64,000 nucleotides of DNA. Origin: Ahaetulla prasina. Lineage: Eukaryota; Chordata; Lepidosauria; Squamata; Colubridae. Position numbers and translations under genes: made by a program. The notes beneath the pieces were generated by a model that saw nothing but the letters and a program-made list of their open reading frames with translations, did no database searches and was not told the origin of the DNA. Where the stretch lies: contig NC_080546.1 in the NCBI RefSeq assembly GCF_028640845.1, positions 75,891,551 through 75,955,550 on the forward strand, written 5' to 3'. This document shows, one piece after another, positions 42,113-52,734 of this stretch (position 1 is its first letter; each line of letters begins with the position of its first letter).

Positions 42113-42252
42113 CAGGGGTCTCCAACCTTAGCAACTTTAAGACTTGTGGACTTCAACTCCCAGAATTCCTCAGCCAGCTTTGGTTTGCTGGCTGAGGAAT
42201 TCTGGGAGTTGAAGTCCACAAGCCTTAAAGTTGCCAAGGTTGGAGAACCCTG
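42113..42252. mobile_element. fold-back hAT MITE, near-perfect 140-bp palindrome
   Basis: CAGGGGTCTCCAACCTTAGC on the left mirrors GCCAAGGTTGGAGAACCCTG on the right, and the mirror continues through GACTTGTGGACTTCAACTCC and the CTCAGCCAGC centre. The flanks CTATATAT and CTACAATG match at 5 of 8. A related, interrupted copy is at 44.4-45.4 kb. Confidence 0.85.
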
Positions 42253-42257
42253 CTACA

Positions 42258-42420
42258 ATGATGACATTCTGCCAGTTCTACCTGGTTCGGGCAAACCAAT
42301 AGCTGGGGCTGTGGGAGGCTCCGCCCAGCTGCCCAGACGTCATCACCGTCCTTTTTTTATGCTCTGCGCATGCGCAGAAAGTCTTGCATGTGTGGAAAGA
42401 GCATGTGTAGAGGTGGTTAC
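42258..42420 (+). mobile_element. short hAT MITE fragment with NRF1-like palindrome
   Basis: GGGAGGCTCCGCCCAGCTGC and TCTGCGCATGCGCAGAAAGT match the 29.47 kb family. Its ends are lost between the fold-back MITE and the CR1. Confidence 0.7.
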
Positions 42421-43212
42421 TCTCAATGAAATTCAACAGTGAAAAAAGTAAGGTTCTATATTTAGGCCAAAAAACCAAAATGCACAGGTACTGGATATGT
42501 GGTAGCTTGCTCAATAGTAGTAACTGTGAGGGGGATCTTGGAGTCCTAGTGGACAACCATTTAGATATGAGCCAGCAGTGTGCAGCAGTTTCCAAAAAAG
42601 CCAACACAGTTCTGGGCTGCATAAACAGAGGGATAGAATCAAGATCACATGAAGTGTTAATACCACTTTATAATGCCTTGGTAAGGCCACACTTGGAATA
42701 TTGCATTCAGTTTTGGTCGCCACGATATAAAAAAGATGTTGAGACTCTAGAAAGAGTGCAGAGAAGAGTAACAAAGATGATTAGAGGACTGGAGGCTAAA
42801 ACATATGAAGAACAGTTGCAGGAATGTCTAGTTGGGTATGTCTAGTTTAATAAAAAGAAGGACTAGGGAAGACATGATAGCAGTGTTCCAATATCTCGGG
42901 GGTTGCCACAGAGAAGAGGGAGTCAAACTATTCTCCAAAGCACCTGAGGGTAGAACAAGAAGCAATGGATGGAAACTAATCAAGGAAAGAAGCAACTTAG
43001 AACTAAGGAGAAATTTCCTGACAGTTAGAACAATTAATCAGTGGAACAACTTGCCTGCAGAAGTTATAAATGCTCCAACACTGGAAATTTTTAAGAAAAT
43101 GCTGGATAGCCATTTGTCTGAAATGGTGTAGGGTTTCCTGCCTGGGCAGGGGGTTGGCCTAGAAGACCTCCAAGGTCCCTTCCAACTCTGTTGTTGTTGT
43201 TGTTGTTATTTG
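42421..43212 (+). mobile_element. CR1 LINE, 5'-truncated, with 3' end
   Basis: Plus-strand CR1 beginning in the RT C-terminal half and ending with the CR1 3' signature GAAGACCTCCAAGGTCCCTT CCAACTCTG plus (TTG)n. Both coding parts are recognisable; a small shift or deletion near 42825-42850 separates them. Confidence 0.92.
42426..43131 (+). pseudogene. CR1 ORF2 C-terminal part, one frameshift
   Basis: First frame (42426-42842): [97 protein letters not shown]. Second frame (42832-43131): RREDMIAVFQYL-like block, KLFSKAPEGRTRSNGWKL, RRNFLTVRTINQWNNLPAEV and LEIFKKMLDSHLSEMV. These are the conserved CR1 thumb and C-terminal blocks in normal order. The upstream endonuclease and RT core are missing. 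Confidence 0.92.
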
Positions 43213-44396
43213 CAAACCGATTGTTAAGATAAGTCAATACCACCCCTGCCCTGTTATATAGGTTCAATACATAACATCTGCAATAAAGTAACAGCCCCAC
43301 CCTAAGAAGACTCCAGCTCAAGTTTCAAATGATAATACCTACAGTATATCATCATTTCAGCCATAGTCTGTCCACTGCAATATGAAGGCCTGTTCTGTAC
43401 GCTTTTAATCTATATGGTCATGAGCTTTCTTTTGCAATTGGGCCCACAATACTTGCTGAGATAATATGTATATATTTGTGGTTCAAGTAGAAAATGCATA
43501 AATCTTGATTATCTATCTTTTTTCCTTCCTTGGTGTTTTTTGTTCTTCTGACCTTTTAACTAAAATGGTGTTGATTAGAAAGGAGTGAATAGAAGTAGAA
43601 CGGTCTGTGAAGCTACATAGCAAGAAATAAATCCAAATTAATGAGATTACCATTAAGTTTAGAACTAGTCATTAACAACACGGAATCCTGGAAATAAAGG
43701 AAATGTTATTTCTTCTTCCTTCTTTCCTGACAGAAGGAAGTTTATTTCACAAAACAGGGCAGATTGCTTCTCTTTAGATGATCTCTACTAGCTAATTATG
43801 ACTATTTTTCTGGAATATCCTCCCCCCCAAACTTCCCTGAATGAATGTAGTATATCATGCATAATTAATATATCTCTACCAATATTATTGAGATAAGGGA
43901 ATGTTTTCTCTTTCTTTTTTTTTAGCCAATTAGTAGCAATAAATAGATTCTCGGCATTATAATTTTTCAGTCCATGAAGTGGTTCTTTAATTTCAACAAG
44001 AAATGCCATGAAAACATTGCAGCTGGTAATATTAAACCAAGTCCCTGGCTTGATTACACAAGGATAAAGTGCACCTGTGACACTTGTCACAGCAATACTG
44101 TACCTGCACTAGAGTAACATTGCTATTGCTACAACAAGTCATGCCTATAATTATTAGAGGGATTTATAAATTACTTTCCAGTCACAGGGCTCTTATGCAA
44201 TTATAAAATTTCAAGTGCAGCATTAACTTGACCATGGAATTCTCTGGATGATTTTGGACTAGCTACAATCTCTGATTACTGGATTCTTAGAATTGTTATG
44301 GGGGTAAAAAAAAACCTCTTAAATGAATGGTCATGAATTTATGTGTTACTAATAGTAATATTAGTAATATCAGAGTATCCAGGATTGCTTAGTTTT
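43213..44396. other. no gene recognised
   Basis: AT-rich sequence. Open stretch at 43788-44090 (minus) has no known motif. Confidence 0.5.
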
Positions 44397-44483
44397 CTCT
44401 AGGCCAGGGATCTGCAAACTTGGCTCTTTTAAGACTTGTGGACTTCAACTCCCAGAGTTCCTCAGCCAGCTGGCTGAGGAACT

Positions 44484-45378
44484 CTATTTATTTATTTTTA
44501 TTTTATTTATTTATTTTGTCACACAGTATATATAAGCATAAGCATGAAATAACTATACAATATATGAGCATATATATAAGCATGAGTATGTAATAATAGA
44601 ATAGAATAGAATAGAATAGAATAGAATAGAATAGAATAGAATAGAATAGAATAGAATAGAATTTTTATTGGCCAAGTGTGATTGGACACACAAGGAATTT
44701 GTCTTGGTGCATATGCTCTCAGTGTACATAAAAGAAAAGATAGGTTCATCAAGATACAACATTTACAACACAATTGATGGTCAATATATCAATATAAATC
44801 ATAAGGATTGCCAGCAACAAGTTATAGTCATACAGTCATAAGTGGAAAGAGATTGGTGATGGGAACTATGAAACGATTAATAGTAGTGCAGATTCAGTAA
44901 ATAGTCTGACAGTGTTGAGGGAATTATTTGTTTAGCAGAGTGATGGCCTTCGGGAAAAAACTGTTCTTGTGTCTAGTTGTTCTGGTGTGCAGTGCTCTAT
45001 AGCGTCGTTTTGAGGGTAGGAGTTGAAACAGTTTATGTCCAGGATGCGAGGGATCTGCAAATATTTTCACGGCCTTCTTCTTGATTCGTGCAGTATACAG
45101 GTCCTCAATGGAAGGCAGGTTGGTAGCAATTATTTTTTTATAACTATATTAATTGGATATAACAAAAGGAAACAATAGGACAGGAATGGTAGGCACGCTT
45201 GTGTCTTATGCACGCCCCTTACAGACCTCTTAGGAATGGGGTGAGGTCAATAGTAGACAGTTTTTGGTTGAAGCTTTCGGGATTTTGGGAAGAGACCACA
45301 GAGTCAGGTAGTATATTCCAAGTATTAACAACTCTGCTACTGAAGTCATATTTTCTGCAATCAAGTCATATTTTCTTC
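44484..45378 (-). mobile_element. LINE A copy nested in the MITE
   Basis: Minus strand: 3' tail TTATTTATTTTGTCACACAG and ATATAAGCATAAGCATGAAA on the left; on the right AGGAATGGTAGGCACGCTTG and the antisense of YDFSSRVVNTW, LPDSVVSSQNPESFNQKLST (45205-45345). It is itself split by a Rex1 copy. Confidence 0.85.
44596..45138 (-). mobile_element. Rex1-type LINE 3' end nested in LINE A
   Basis: (AATAG)n tail on the left (44596-44661), then TTTTTATTGGCCAAGTGTGA, GGACACACAAGGAATTTGTC and the antisense of the Rex1 C-terminus (LLNK, DPSHPGHKLFQLLPSK) to a truncation after GGTAGCAATTATTTTTTT. By eye it differs from the 61.86 kb copy at only a handful of positions. Confidence 0.9.
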
Positions 45379-45444
45379 AACTCTGGGAGTTGAAGTCCAC
45401 AAGTCTTAAAGAGCCAAGTTTGCAGACCCCTGCTCTAGGCAATT

Positions 45445-45830
45445 ATTCCAGCTGACAGATAGAGATGTAGTATCTTTGCCATCTTCCCAAGTAATGAACT
45501 CAGGGAATCAGGACTCTGACACTTTTTGCAGGTTCAAGAGATTCTTTATTGAGTACATCATATTGGCACTTAGAAAGGTGAAACTAGCTCTAAATTATTC
45601 CCATGCTCAGGGATAGTTAAAAGAATAAGATCTCCCTATCCCGCTTTGTCTCTCATGTCACATGGGCCAATCAGTCCAGCTGTAGGTTCCCGCTCAACTT
45701 TGACAAATGTCTGTTAAAATGACCTTGGTTCATACACCAGCTGGGAGATGTTGTGACTAGCCACTGAGGTATCACATTCCTGAGTTCCTTCCATGCTCTA
45801 CCCTTCCCCCTTGAATGGCAACCAAGAAAC
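45445..45830 (-). mobile_element. possible LTR, minus strand
   Basis: On the minus strand, CACATGGGAATAATTTAGAG is followed by CTCAATAAAGAATCTCTTGA (polyA signal) and GTCAGAGTCCTGATTCCCTG; upstream are GATTGGCCCATGTGACATGA and TGTGATACCTCAGTGGCTAG. The order promoter-like part then AATAAA then a short U5-like end fits an LTR. I could not fix the TG...CA ends or a target duplication. Confidence 0.35.
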
Positions 45831-45849
45831 GAAGCAGAAGTAAGCATGG

Positions 45850-46161
45850 CAGAGGTGGGTTTCAGCAGGTTCTGACCAGTTCTGGAGAAATTTCCGGTAG
45901 TGGAAATTTTGAGTAGTTCAGAGAAGCGGTAGTAATAATTCTGACTGGCCCCGCCCCCATATATTCTCTGCCTCCCATTTTCCAGCTGATTGGGAGGAAA
46001 TGGGGATTTTTGCAGTAACCTTCCCCTGAAGTGGGGTGGGAATGGAGATTTTAAAGTATCCTTTCCCTGCCACGCCCCCAAGCCACGCCCACCAAGCTAT
46101 GCCACACCCACCAAGCCACACCCACAGAACCGGTAATAAAAAATTTTGAAACCCACCACTG
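45850..46161 (-). mobile_element. hAT MITE (GTGAAAT family), exact TSD
   Basis: Exact duplications AAGCATGG (45842-45849 and 46162-46169). Ends CAGAGGTGGGTTTCAGCAGG and TTTGAAACCCACCACTG. The interior parallels the 39.32 kb copy. Confidence 0.95.
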
Positions 46162-46169
46162 AAGCATGG

Positions 46170-46924
46170 CTTCAACAGAAGTCGTTTCGCAGGTTGACAA
46201 TCTTATTTTTAGATTCCATATGTGGAGGCAAAAATCTAGATGACCCCTGGGTGGCAGCAAAGAGATCCTTATTTAGATTTGGCTGACCAAAGATGGTAGC
46301 CTTGCTATTATTATGGTTTTATGACATCCCATTAAACTTGACTGTGATATTTTGTTGGAAACAAACTTCTTGAAGCAGAATTTGTAAATGATGATGGATG
46401 TTCAGACTAATTGCTTTTCTATTTATTGTCACTGAGCGTCTTGTAGAATATAATTTCATTTAGAAATCGCCTTACGGTATAAGGTAGGCCATTGTGCCTT
46501 CTAACTCAATATTGTCAACACTGCTTGGTAATAACTGCAAAGTTTCAGACAGGCACTCTTCCTCAGATATTCCTGGAGATGCTGATGACTAAACATATGA
46601 TCTTTTTTTAATAGAAAACATAATACTCTACTAAAGAGCATGGCCCTTCTAAGCCCTGACTCCTTTTTAACAGCAGCAAAAGCCTTGTGTCAAATCTGCT
46701 TAAACTTTTCAATCTCTGCTCCATCGTACAAAGATGAAATTCTAAAAAAGGATACTGTTATTATTATTATTATTTACAATCCCCACAGTATTTTAGAAAA
46801 TAACCCCACTAACTACAGCCATGATTTCTAATGGACTTCAAAAATAAAACTTGCATTCATTGAAAAGCACTTGGGGAGAACTGAATTGGAGAAACCTATT
46901 CTAAATGGAAAAATACAGGGCATA
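46170..46924. other. no gene recognised
   Basis: Nothing recognised; short (TTA)n near 46756. Confidence 0.5.
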
Positions 46925-46932
46925 TTCTAAAA

Positions 46933-47309
46933 GAGGGGTCGGCAACCCACGATTCTGGAGCTGCATGTGGCTCTTTCATCCCTCTGCTGCGGCTCCCTGT
47001 CACTCAAAATAGGAACTATAACCGCCAATGTGCAACACCTGCCAGCAAGAGATTTATTGAGCTTTTCGACCCCCGATAGGCCAACCAAGAATAAATCCAA
47101 GAAAAGTTTCAGAAGAAAACAGAATGTTTAATGGTACGTGGGCAGATTCATTTGCTTTCACTGCTCATGAGACCCTGTTTACCAGTATGCTTAATGTGTG
47201 GTGAAAAATTGGCAAGCAACAAAAAGTCAAGTGTTGGCACCCGGTGTTTTCTTTTCTGTGGGAAACGAGTCCACATGGCTCTTTGAGTGTTAAAGGTTGC
47301 CGACTCCTG
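46933..47309 (+). mobile_element. hAT deletion derivative keeping part of the transposase, exact TSD
   Basis: Exact duplications TTCTAAAA (46925-46932 and 47310-47317). Ends GAGGGGTCGGCAACCCAC and GGTTGCCGACTCCTG are inverted repeats (consensus CAGGGGTCGGCAACC). The left flank includes GGAGCTGCATGTGGCTCTTT. Unlike the other hAT copies it retains a coding remnant (47120-47235). The middle and C-terminal part of the transposase are deleted, so it is non-autonomous. Confidence 0.93.
47120..47235 (+). pseudogene. hAT transposase N-terminal (BED-type finger) remnant
   Basis: In one frame 47188-47235 reads CLMCGEKLASNKKSSV, preceded by PV, the first half of a BED-type C2H2 finger (C-x-x-C-x-x-x-x-x-x-x-x-K). 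In another frame just upstream, NRMFNGTWADSFAFTAHET matches the preceding block (R-x-F-x-x-x-W-x-x-x-Y-x-F) of ZBED5/GTF2IRD2-like hAT transposases. A frameshift separates the two and the second Cys-His half is gone. Confidence 0.7.
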
Positions 47310-47397
47310 TTCTAAAAGAACCAGTTCAGAAACTGTAGTCTGAGTGGGGGGCCGGGGGGACATTTAGCAGTTATAGTTCTCACCTCAGATGCAATTG

Positions 47398-47668
47398 GTG
47401 TTTTGTTTTTGTTTTTTGCATTTATATCCCGCCCTTCTCCGAAGACTCAGGGCGGCTTACACTATGTTAGCAATAGTCTTCATTCTATTTGTATATTTAT
47501 ATACAAAGTCAACTTATTGCCCCCAACAATCTGGGTCCTCATTTTACCTACCTTATAAAGGATGGAAGGCTGAGTCAACCTTGGGCCTGGTGGGACTAGA
47601 ACCTGCAATAATTGCAGGCAGCTGCTGTTAATAACAGACTGCATTAGCAGTCTGAGCCACAGGGTTAA
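47398..47668 (-). mobile_element. tRNA-SINE with L2-like tail
   Basis: ATATCCCGCCCTTCTCCGAA, CAATCTGGGTCCTCATTTTA, GGAAGGCTGAGTCAACCTTG and head AGTCTGAGCCACAGGG, minus strand. Same family as 24.35 kb. Confidence 0.9.
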
Positions 47669-47683
47669 CTAGAATTTTAGGCC

Positions 47684-47688
<5 letters not shown>

Positions 47689-47766
<78 letters not shown>

Positions 47767-47782
47767 TACATACATTACATAC

Positions 47783-47856
<74 letters not shown>

Positions 47857-47880
47857 CCTAAAATATATATATATAAAAGA
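47689..47880. repeat. long (TA)n microsatellite
   Basis: Two long TA runs (about 47689-47764 and 47785-47855) with a CATACATACATTACATACAT break, then shorter TA-rich repeats. Confidence 0.97.
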
Positions 47881-48036
47881 TATAAATATATATATATATA
47901 TCCTAAAATTCTAAAATTTTCTTTTAAGTGCAAGAACATGCTTCCAGTAAGAGTTGGAAGGGTTGAAAGAAAACTTCCAATAAGGGTTGGATTTAGGCTA
48001 TATCCCTAGCTTGTCCTTTTCACAAATGCCGTATGG

Positions 48037-48347
48037 CTGTGATAGCGAACCTATGGAATGCGTGCTACAGGTGGCATGCAGAACCCTCTCTGAGGCCATG
48101 CAAGCTGTTGCCCCAGCTCAGCTCCACTATGCATACACGCACGCCTCCCACGAGCCAGTTGGTTTTTGGGTCTCTGCCACGCACGTGTGGGGCTCATGTG
48201 GGAGATGTGCACGCATGCAGGGGGCGCATGCAGGGGATCACACACGCATGCATGGGGTGGGGCACATGGGGGGAGGTCACACACACATTGTATTATGGGT
48301 GTGCATGTGCTTTCAGCACTTGGCACCGAAAAGTTTAGCCATCACTG
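48037..48347 (+). mobile_element. hAT MITE (GTGATGGCGAACC family)
   Basis: Left end CTGTGATAGCGAACCTATGG and right end AGTTTAGCCATCACTG are inverted relatives of the 2.49 kb copy. Flanks CCGTATGG and CCATATAA agree at 5 of 8, all differences being G/A. The interior is CpG- and CACGCA-rich. Confidence 0.8.
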
Positions 48348-48355
48348 CCATATAA

Positions 48356-49550
48356 GTTAAATGGGGAAAATATCAATTATGCAAGGCTATTCTCCCCTCT
48401 ACTCAGTTTTATATAATATACTTTTGAAAGAACAGTTCTTTCAAAGGCTTCAAATAGTTGGGTTAATATTTACCAGATTTATTAATATGATGTGTCTACT
48501 CATAAATAAGTTCTTTTTAAAAAAATACAATACCTGGTTAGCTCCATCCGACTTTAATGTTGGTGAAATGGGAACCAAACAAGTTCTTGAACTTCCTGCA
48601 AGCACTCCAGAATAAATGAAATATCTGACAGGAAAATATTGGTGAGGTCAGTGATGATTGATTCATATCTTTAAGGAAAAAACTGAACCAATATTTTCAC
48701 CAGGGGGTTTAGACAGTAATATATTCATTACTCGAAAACTCCACATCTACTTAGACTTTTCAGAATAAAAAAAAAGCTTATTACTTCTGAAATTTTAAGT
48801 TATTACACAATATCCTTACACTTTTTATTTCCATTTGTTGAAAACAAGTCTTTCACAAATGTATAAAAATATGTTTGCATTTACATTCTTGCTATAATAT
48901 GGTTGTATATATAATCTCTTTATTTGCGTACACATAGACAGAAAATTAAACTACCACATTGGTATTATATAGTATTCTCCATTTGAATATTCTCCAATAC
49001 CCCATTACATCGATATTGTCTTATTGTTTTACAACATAGGACAAAAATGTACAAATAATGTTTCCTTTCTAAAAATGAACATAACATTACTGTTGAAGCT
49101 TAGTGTATCAATTTATACCAGGAACAAAGGGAAAAATATGTTTGATTTTTATTTTGATAGGAACTGATCTAATTAACATTTCCTAAACTAATATAAAAAC
49201 TAGACCACAAAAAGAGACATTTGCATTTCTCCAGATATTGAAATATTGATTCAACCAAAATATGTAAATAAAAAGGTTTATATTATGAGATGAGGATACA
49301 GAAACAGTACACGAGGAAAAATATTTCTAAAATGTAACCATAAGGAAACATTACATACATTTTTATGATGAGAATATACAATTTTTTGTGCTGAGAAAAA
49401 CAGCTAGTAGAATTCAATTATGTTTGACAAAGTGTAAACATTATGGACAGTGGAAAAATAACAGAAATACATCACTATTTTCTCTTTTTAAGTGGCTTTT
49501 TTTCCTGAATATAGTGTGGGAAGGATTTACTGCTTCAGCCAATTATAGAA
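48356..49550. other. AT-rich, no gene seen
   Basis: Nothing recognised. Confidence 0.6.
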
Positions 49551-49552
49551 CA

Positions 49553-49675
49553 AATAGCAATAGCATTTAGGCTTATAAATAGCTTCATAGTACTTTAAAG
49601 CATTCTCTGGGCAGTTTACGATATAAACATTATTTACATATTGCCCCCAACTATAGTCATACAAGCGGTCATTCC
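49553..49675 (-). mobile_element. tRNA-SINE (ATAGC-tailed) 3' fragment
   Basis: AATAGCAATAGCATTTAGGC, GGGCAGTTTACGATATAAAC and TATTGCCCCCAACTATAG match the 14.77 kb family; the head is absent. Confidence 0.65.
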
Positions 49676-50287
49676 TATAGCAATGGTTTCTTTTTCAAAA
49701 GTTTGGGGATAGGGATCACTTTTGGTATACATTAATAAATTCAAAACATATATTTCTTATATTTTAGCTTCTGAAATATTGCTTTATTGATGTGTGCTTT
49801 AGGACAATGTTTCATGAATGATAAGATAGTTTAATGATTAAACGCTTATGGTTATATTGAAAATTGTGTCTTACATTGATTTATTAAATGTAGCGATTTT
49901 AATAAAATACAATAGTGTTCACTAGCCTTCTTATTGTATCTCTTCCCCATTTCAAGTCACGAGAAAGAATACACACACACACACATATATTGTCAAACTT
50001 GTTTAAATATTTTAAACATTATGTTTAATGTTTAAACATTTAAACATAATGTTTAAAATAAACATTATTTTGAGAATGAGCCAATAATGTTTAAATAATA
50101 TTTTAATATTGGAAGAAATCAGCAAAAAAAAAAAAAGAAGGAAATCAGAATCTGATGTTGGATTTCTGTATACAAAATCAAATGTCTACCCCAAAATCCA
50201 AAAGTTTCTTGATAATTCTACAACATTCAATCCAGAGTTTTAAATTGTATTTATTATCCTAATTCATTTTGTTGTATCAGTGAAATG
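49676..50287. other. AT-rich, with a palindromic stretch
   Basis: No gene. At about 50010-50090 the words AAACATTATGTTTAATG and ACATAATGTTTAAAATAAAC form an AT-rich inverted repeat. Confidence 0.55.
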
Positions 50288-50679
50288 CAGGGGTGGACTT
50301 CAAAATTTTTAGCAAGTTGCTGGGTCGGCATGGCCATGGTGAGCATGGCCTAGTCAGCCTCCTGCACCATGGTGGGGGTGGCGTTTTTGCCCTCCCCGGG
50401 CTCCAGAGGCTTTCCTCGAGCCTCCAAAGGGTGAAAACCACCTCCCAAGGCTCTATTTCCAGCCTTCCTGAACTTCTAGTAGGCCTGTTTTCACCCTCCC
50501 TGAGCTTCTGCGCGTGCCCTGTACTCTACCTGCATCCAAAATGGGCTGCGTGTGGACTCCTGGGAAGGGTGGGGTGGGCAGGGCCAGCCAGGAGTGGGAT
50601 TTGGGGGTTCTCCAAACTGCACAGAATCTTAGCTAGAGGTTCTCCCGAACCCCTGTGAACCCCCAGCAGCCCACCCCTG
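50288..50679 (+). mobile_element. hAT MITE (CAGGGGTGGRCT family), complete
   Basis: Left end CAGGGGTGGACTTCAAAATT and right end CCCAGCAGCCCACCCCTG; flanks GTGAAATG (50280-50287) and GTGATATG (50680-50687) match at 7 of 8. GC-rich interior. Partial relatives at 31.38 and 36.97 kb. Confidence 0.88.
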
Positions 50680-51034
50680 GTGATATGTACACAATAGCCT
50701 TTATTTTGTGGTGTCTCCCTGCTGACAGACAAGGCTTCTCAGTGCTGCTTTTTACCTTTACTTCCTCTTCTCTCTCCAACTCTATTCAGGGAAATACCTG
50801 GGGCGCAGAAGGAGTGAGTGTAAGTCCAATCTGTTCTGTTCTAATTGTACCAATAAAAGGTTTGACCCATTGATTCACCCTCAACAAATATGTACATGTG
50901 AATATGTGTAGGTGTGTGTTTGGGTAGTGTACATGTATATGAGTGTATGAGAAAATCAAGATTAGGCAGGTAAAAACCAAATGTGCAAGTACAGATAAGG
51001 CAAAATCTGACTCAAAGCAATAACAAATAAATCA
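50680..51034. other. no gene recognised
   Basis: Nothing recognised; a TGTGTAGGTGTGTGTTTGGG tract near 50905. Confidence 0.5.
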
Positions 51035-51035
51035 C

Positions 51036-51166
51036 AAATAACAACAACAGAGTTGGAAGGGACCTTGGAGGCCTTCTAGTCCAACCCCCTGCCCAGGCAG
51101 GAAACCCTACACCATCTCAGACAGATGGTTATCCAACATTTTCTTAAAAATTTCCAGTGTTGGAGG
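51036..51166 (-). mobile_element. CR1 LINE 3' end, left member of an opposed pair
   Basis: ACAACAACAGAGTTGGAAGG, GACCTTGGAGGCCTTCTAGT and CCAGTGTTGGAGG are the CR1 3' end in reverse, stopping in the segment encoding LEIFKKML. Confidence 0.9.
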
Positions 51167-51835
51167 ACTTTTGAACTGTGAGAAGGACCTTGGAGTCCTA
51201 GTGAATGATCACTTAAATATGAGCCAGCAGTATGCAGCAGCCACCAAAAAAGCTAATACAATTTTTGGTTGTATAAACAGAGGGATAGAATCAAAATCAC
51301 GTGAAGTATTAGTACTGCTTTATAAAAGCCTTAGTAAGACTGCACCTGGAATACTGCATCCAATTTTGGTCACCACATTACAAAAAAAGATGTTGAGACT
51401 TTGGAAAAAGCGCAGAGAAAGGCAACTAAGATGATCAAGGGCCTGGAGACTAAAACATATGAGGAACGGTTGCAGGATTTCGGTACGGCTAGTCTAGTGA
51501 AAAGAACAACTAGGCGTGACATGAAAGCAGTATTCCGATATTTGGGAGGCTACCACAAATAAGGGAGGGTCAACATGTTTTCCAAAGCACCAGAGGGCAC
51601 GACAAGAGACAATGGATGGAAACTAATTGAGAGGAGCAATCTAGAATTAAGGAGAAACTTCCTAACAATGAGTACAATTAACCAGCTTGCCTTCAGAAGT
51701 TATGGGTGCTCCCACAACTGGAGGTTTTAAGTAGAGATTGGACAGCCACTCGTCTGAAGTGATATAGGGTCTCCTGCTTGAGCAAAGGGTTGAACCTCCA
51801 AGGCCCCTTCCAGCTTTATTCTGACAAATGGTATA
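51167..51835 (+). mobile_element. CR1 LINE, right member of the pair
   Basis: Plus strand: EKDLGVLVNDHLNMSQQYAA, KKANTIFGCINRGIESKSRE, then shifted frames with EKAQRKATKMIKGLE and RRNFLTMSTINQ-like pieces, ending in the 3' CR1 end AACCTCCAAGGCCCCTTCCA. Each member of the pair has its own 3' end, so these are two insertions and not one 5'-inverted copy. Confidence 0.9.
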
Positions 51836-52470
51836 CATATCTATCCCATGTTGCACTATTTCATTTCCAAATCTCCATCCACATCCTGTTATTTTATGTA
51901 ATGGATGAGCCAGCAGGGTAACTTATCTGTACAACATGCCATTACACACGCATCCCCGTGTAGTATCAGGGAAAACATTGCTATCAACTTTTCAATACCT
52001 TCTGCTGGGTGACTGAGGTGAGTGAGAAACTGAGCACGCTTTACAAGAGTGTCATGTTTTCCCGTATTAGTTGTGAAATGGCAGCATAGGTGGAACAACA
52101 ACAACAACAATATTCATCTATCTTCCTAAATGACAGCAAAAGTAGAAAAACAATTGATTTTTTATTAACATCTTTAGAAATGGTAATAAATCACACTTGA
52201 GTAAGATGACATATTTCCCCTCTTACAGTCCTGACATTTTATAATCAACTTATATGCAGTATTCCATTTTCTTCAAACCGGGTACAAATCTGGTTTGTAT
52301 GTGTCAGGGTTTTTTGTGTGTGTGTGGATTGCATGAAGAATAAAAATATCACTTTTGCTCTACCCCTAGCAGTGCCACAGACACATTTTCTCTGTCCCAA
52401 ATGTTTTCCTCCTAGGTTTTGGTTTTTTTAAAGACCAGAATTTGCAGAATTTGCATATGTGTGCATTACA
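51836..52470. other. no gene recognised
   Basis: Nothing recognised; short (CAA)n at 52096-52110. Confidence 0.5.
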
Positions 52471-52472
52471 TA

Positions 52473-52732
52473 CCTTGTTTCCTCAAAAATAAGACTCTGT
52501 CTTATATTTTTTTGAACCGCAAAATAAGCGCTTGGTCTTATTTTTGGGGAGGTCTTATTATTTTACGGGCGTGTGGAGCAAGACAGGGACCCTCTTGCCA
52601 TCTTACCTGACTTCCAGCTCTGTCTCCCTAAGACTAACCAGAGGAAATGGCGGAGACCAGCTGCACATGCGCTTAATTATTTTCAGGGGAGGGCTTATTT
52701 TTAGGGAAGGTCTTCTTTTCGGGAAAACATGG
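52473..52732. mobile_element. MITE with TA target duplication (AAATAAGAC family)
   Basis: TA at 52471-52472 and 52733-52734. Ends CCTTGTTTCCTCAAAAATAA and TCTTTTCGGGAAAACATGG are inverted repeats (about 18 of 23). Internal copies of GGTCTTATTTTTGGGGAGG and GGGCTTATTTTTAGGGAAGG repeat the terminal motif. The TA duplication suggests a Tc1/mariner-type mobilizer; no transposase is present. Confidence 0.75.
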
Positions 52733-52734
52733 TA

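Larger units (their letters stand above)
44405..45432. mobile_element. fold-back hAT MITE split by a nested LINE stack, exact TSD
   Basis: Outer element: CAGGGATCTGCAAACTTGGC at 44405 and CAAGTTTGCAGACCCCTG ending 45432, flanked by exact CTCTAGGC (44397-44404 and 45433-45440). The two arms share GACTTGTGGACTTCAACTCC in inverted form. About 0.9 kb of LINE sequence (44484-45378) is inserted near the palindrome centre. Confidence 0.92.

Noticed and set aside
48051..48355. His/Cys-rich open frames at 48.0-48.36 kb
   Set aside because: They lie entirely inside a hAT MITE with CACGCA-type repeats, and are open on several frames at once.
51036..51835. Twin-primed (5'-inverted) single CR1 insertion
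   Set aside because: Both halves contain the CR1 3' end, which a single 5'-inverted copy would not.
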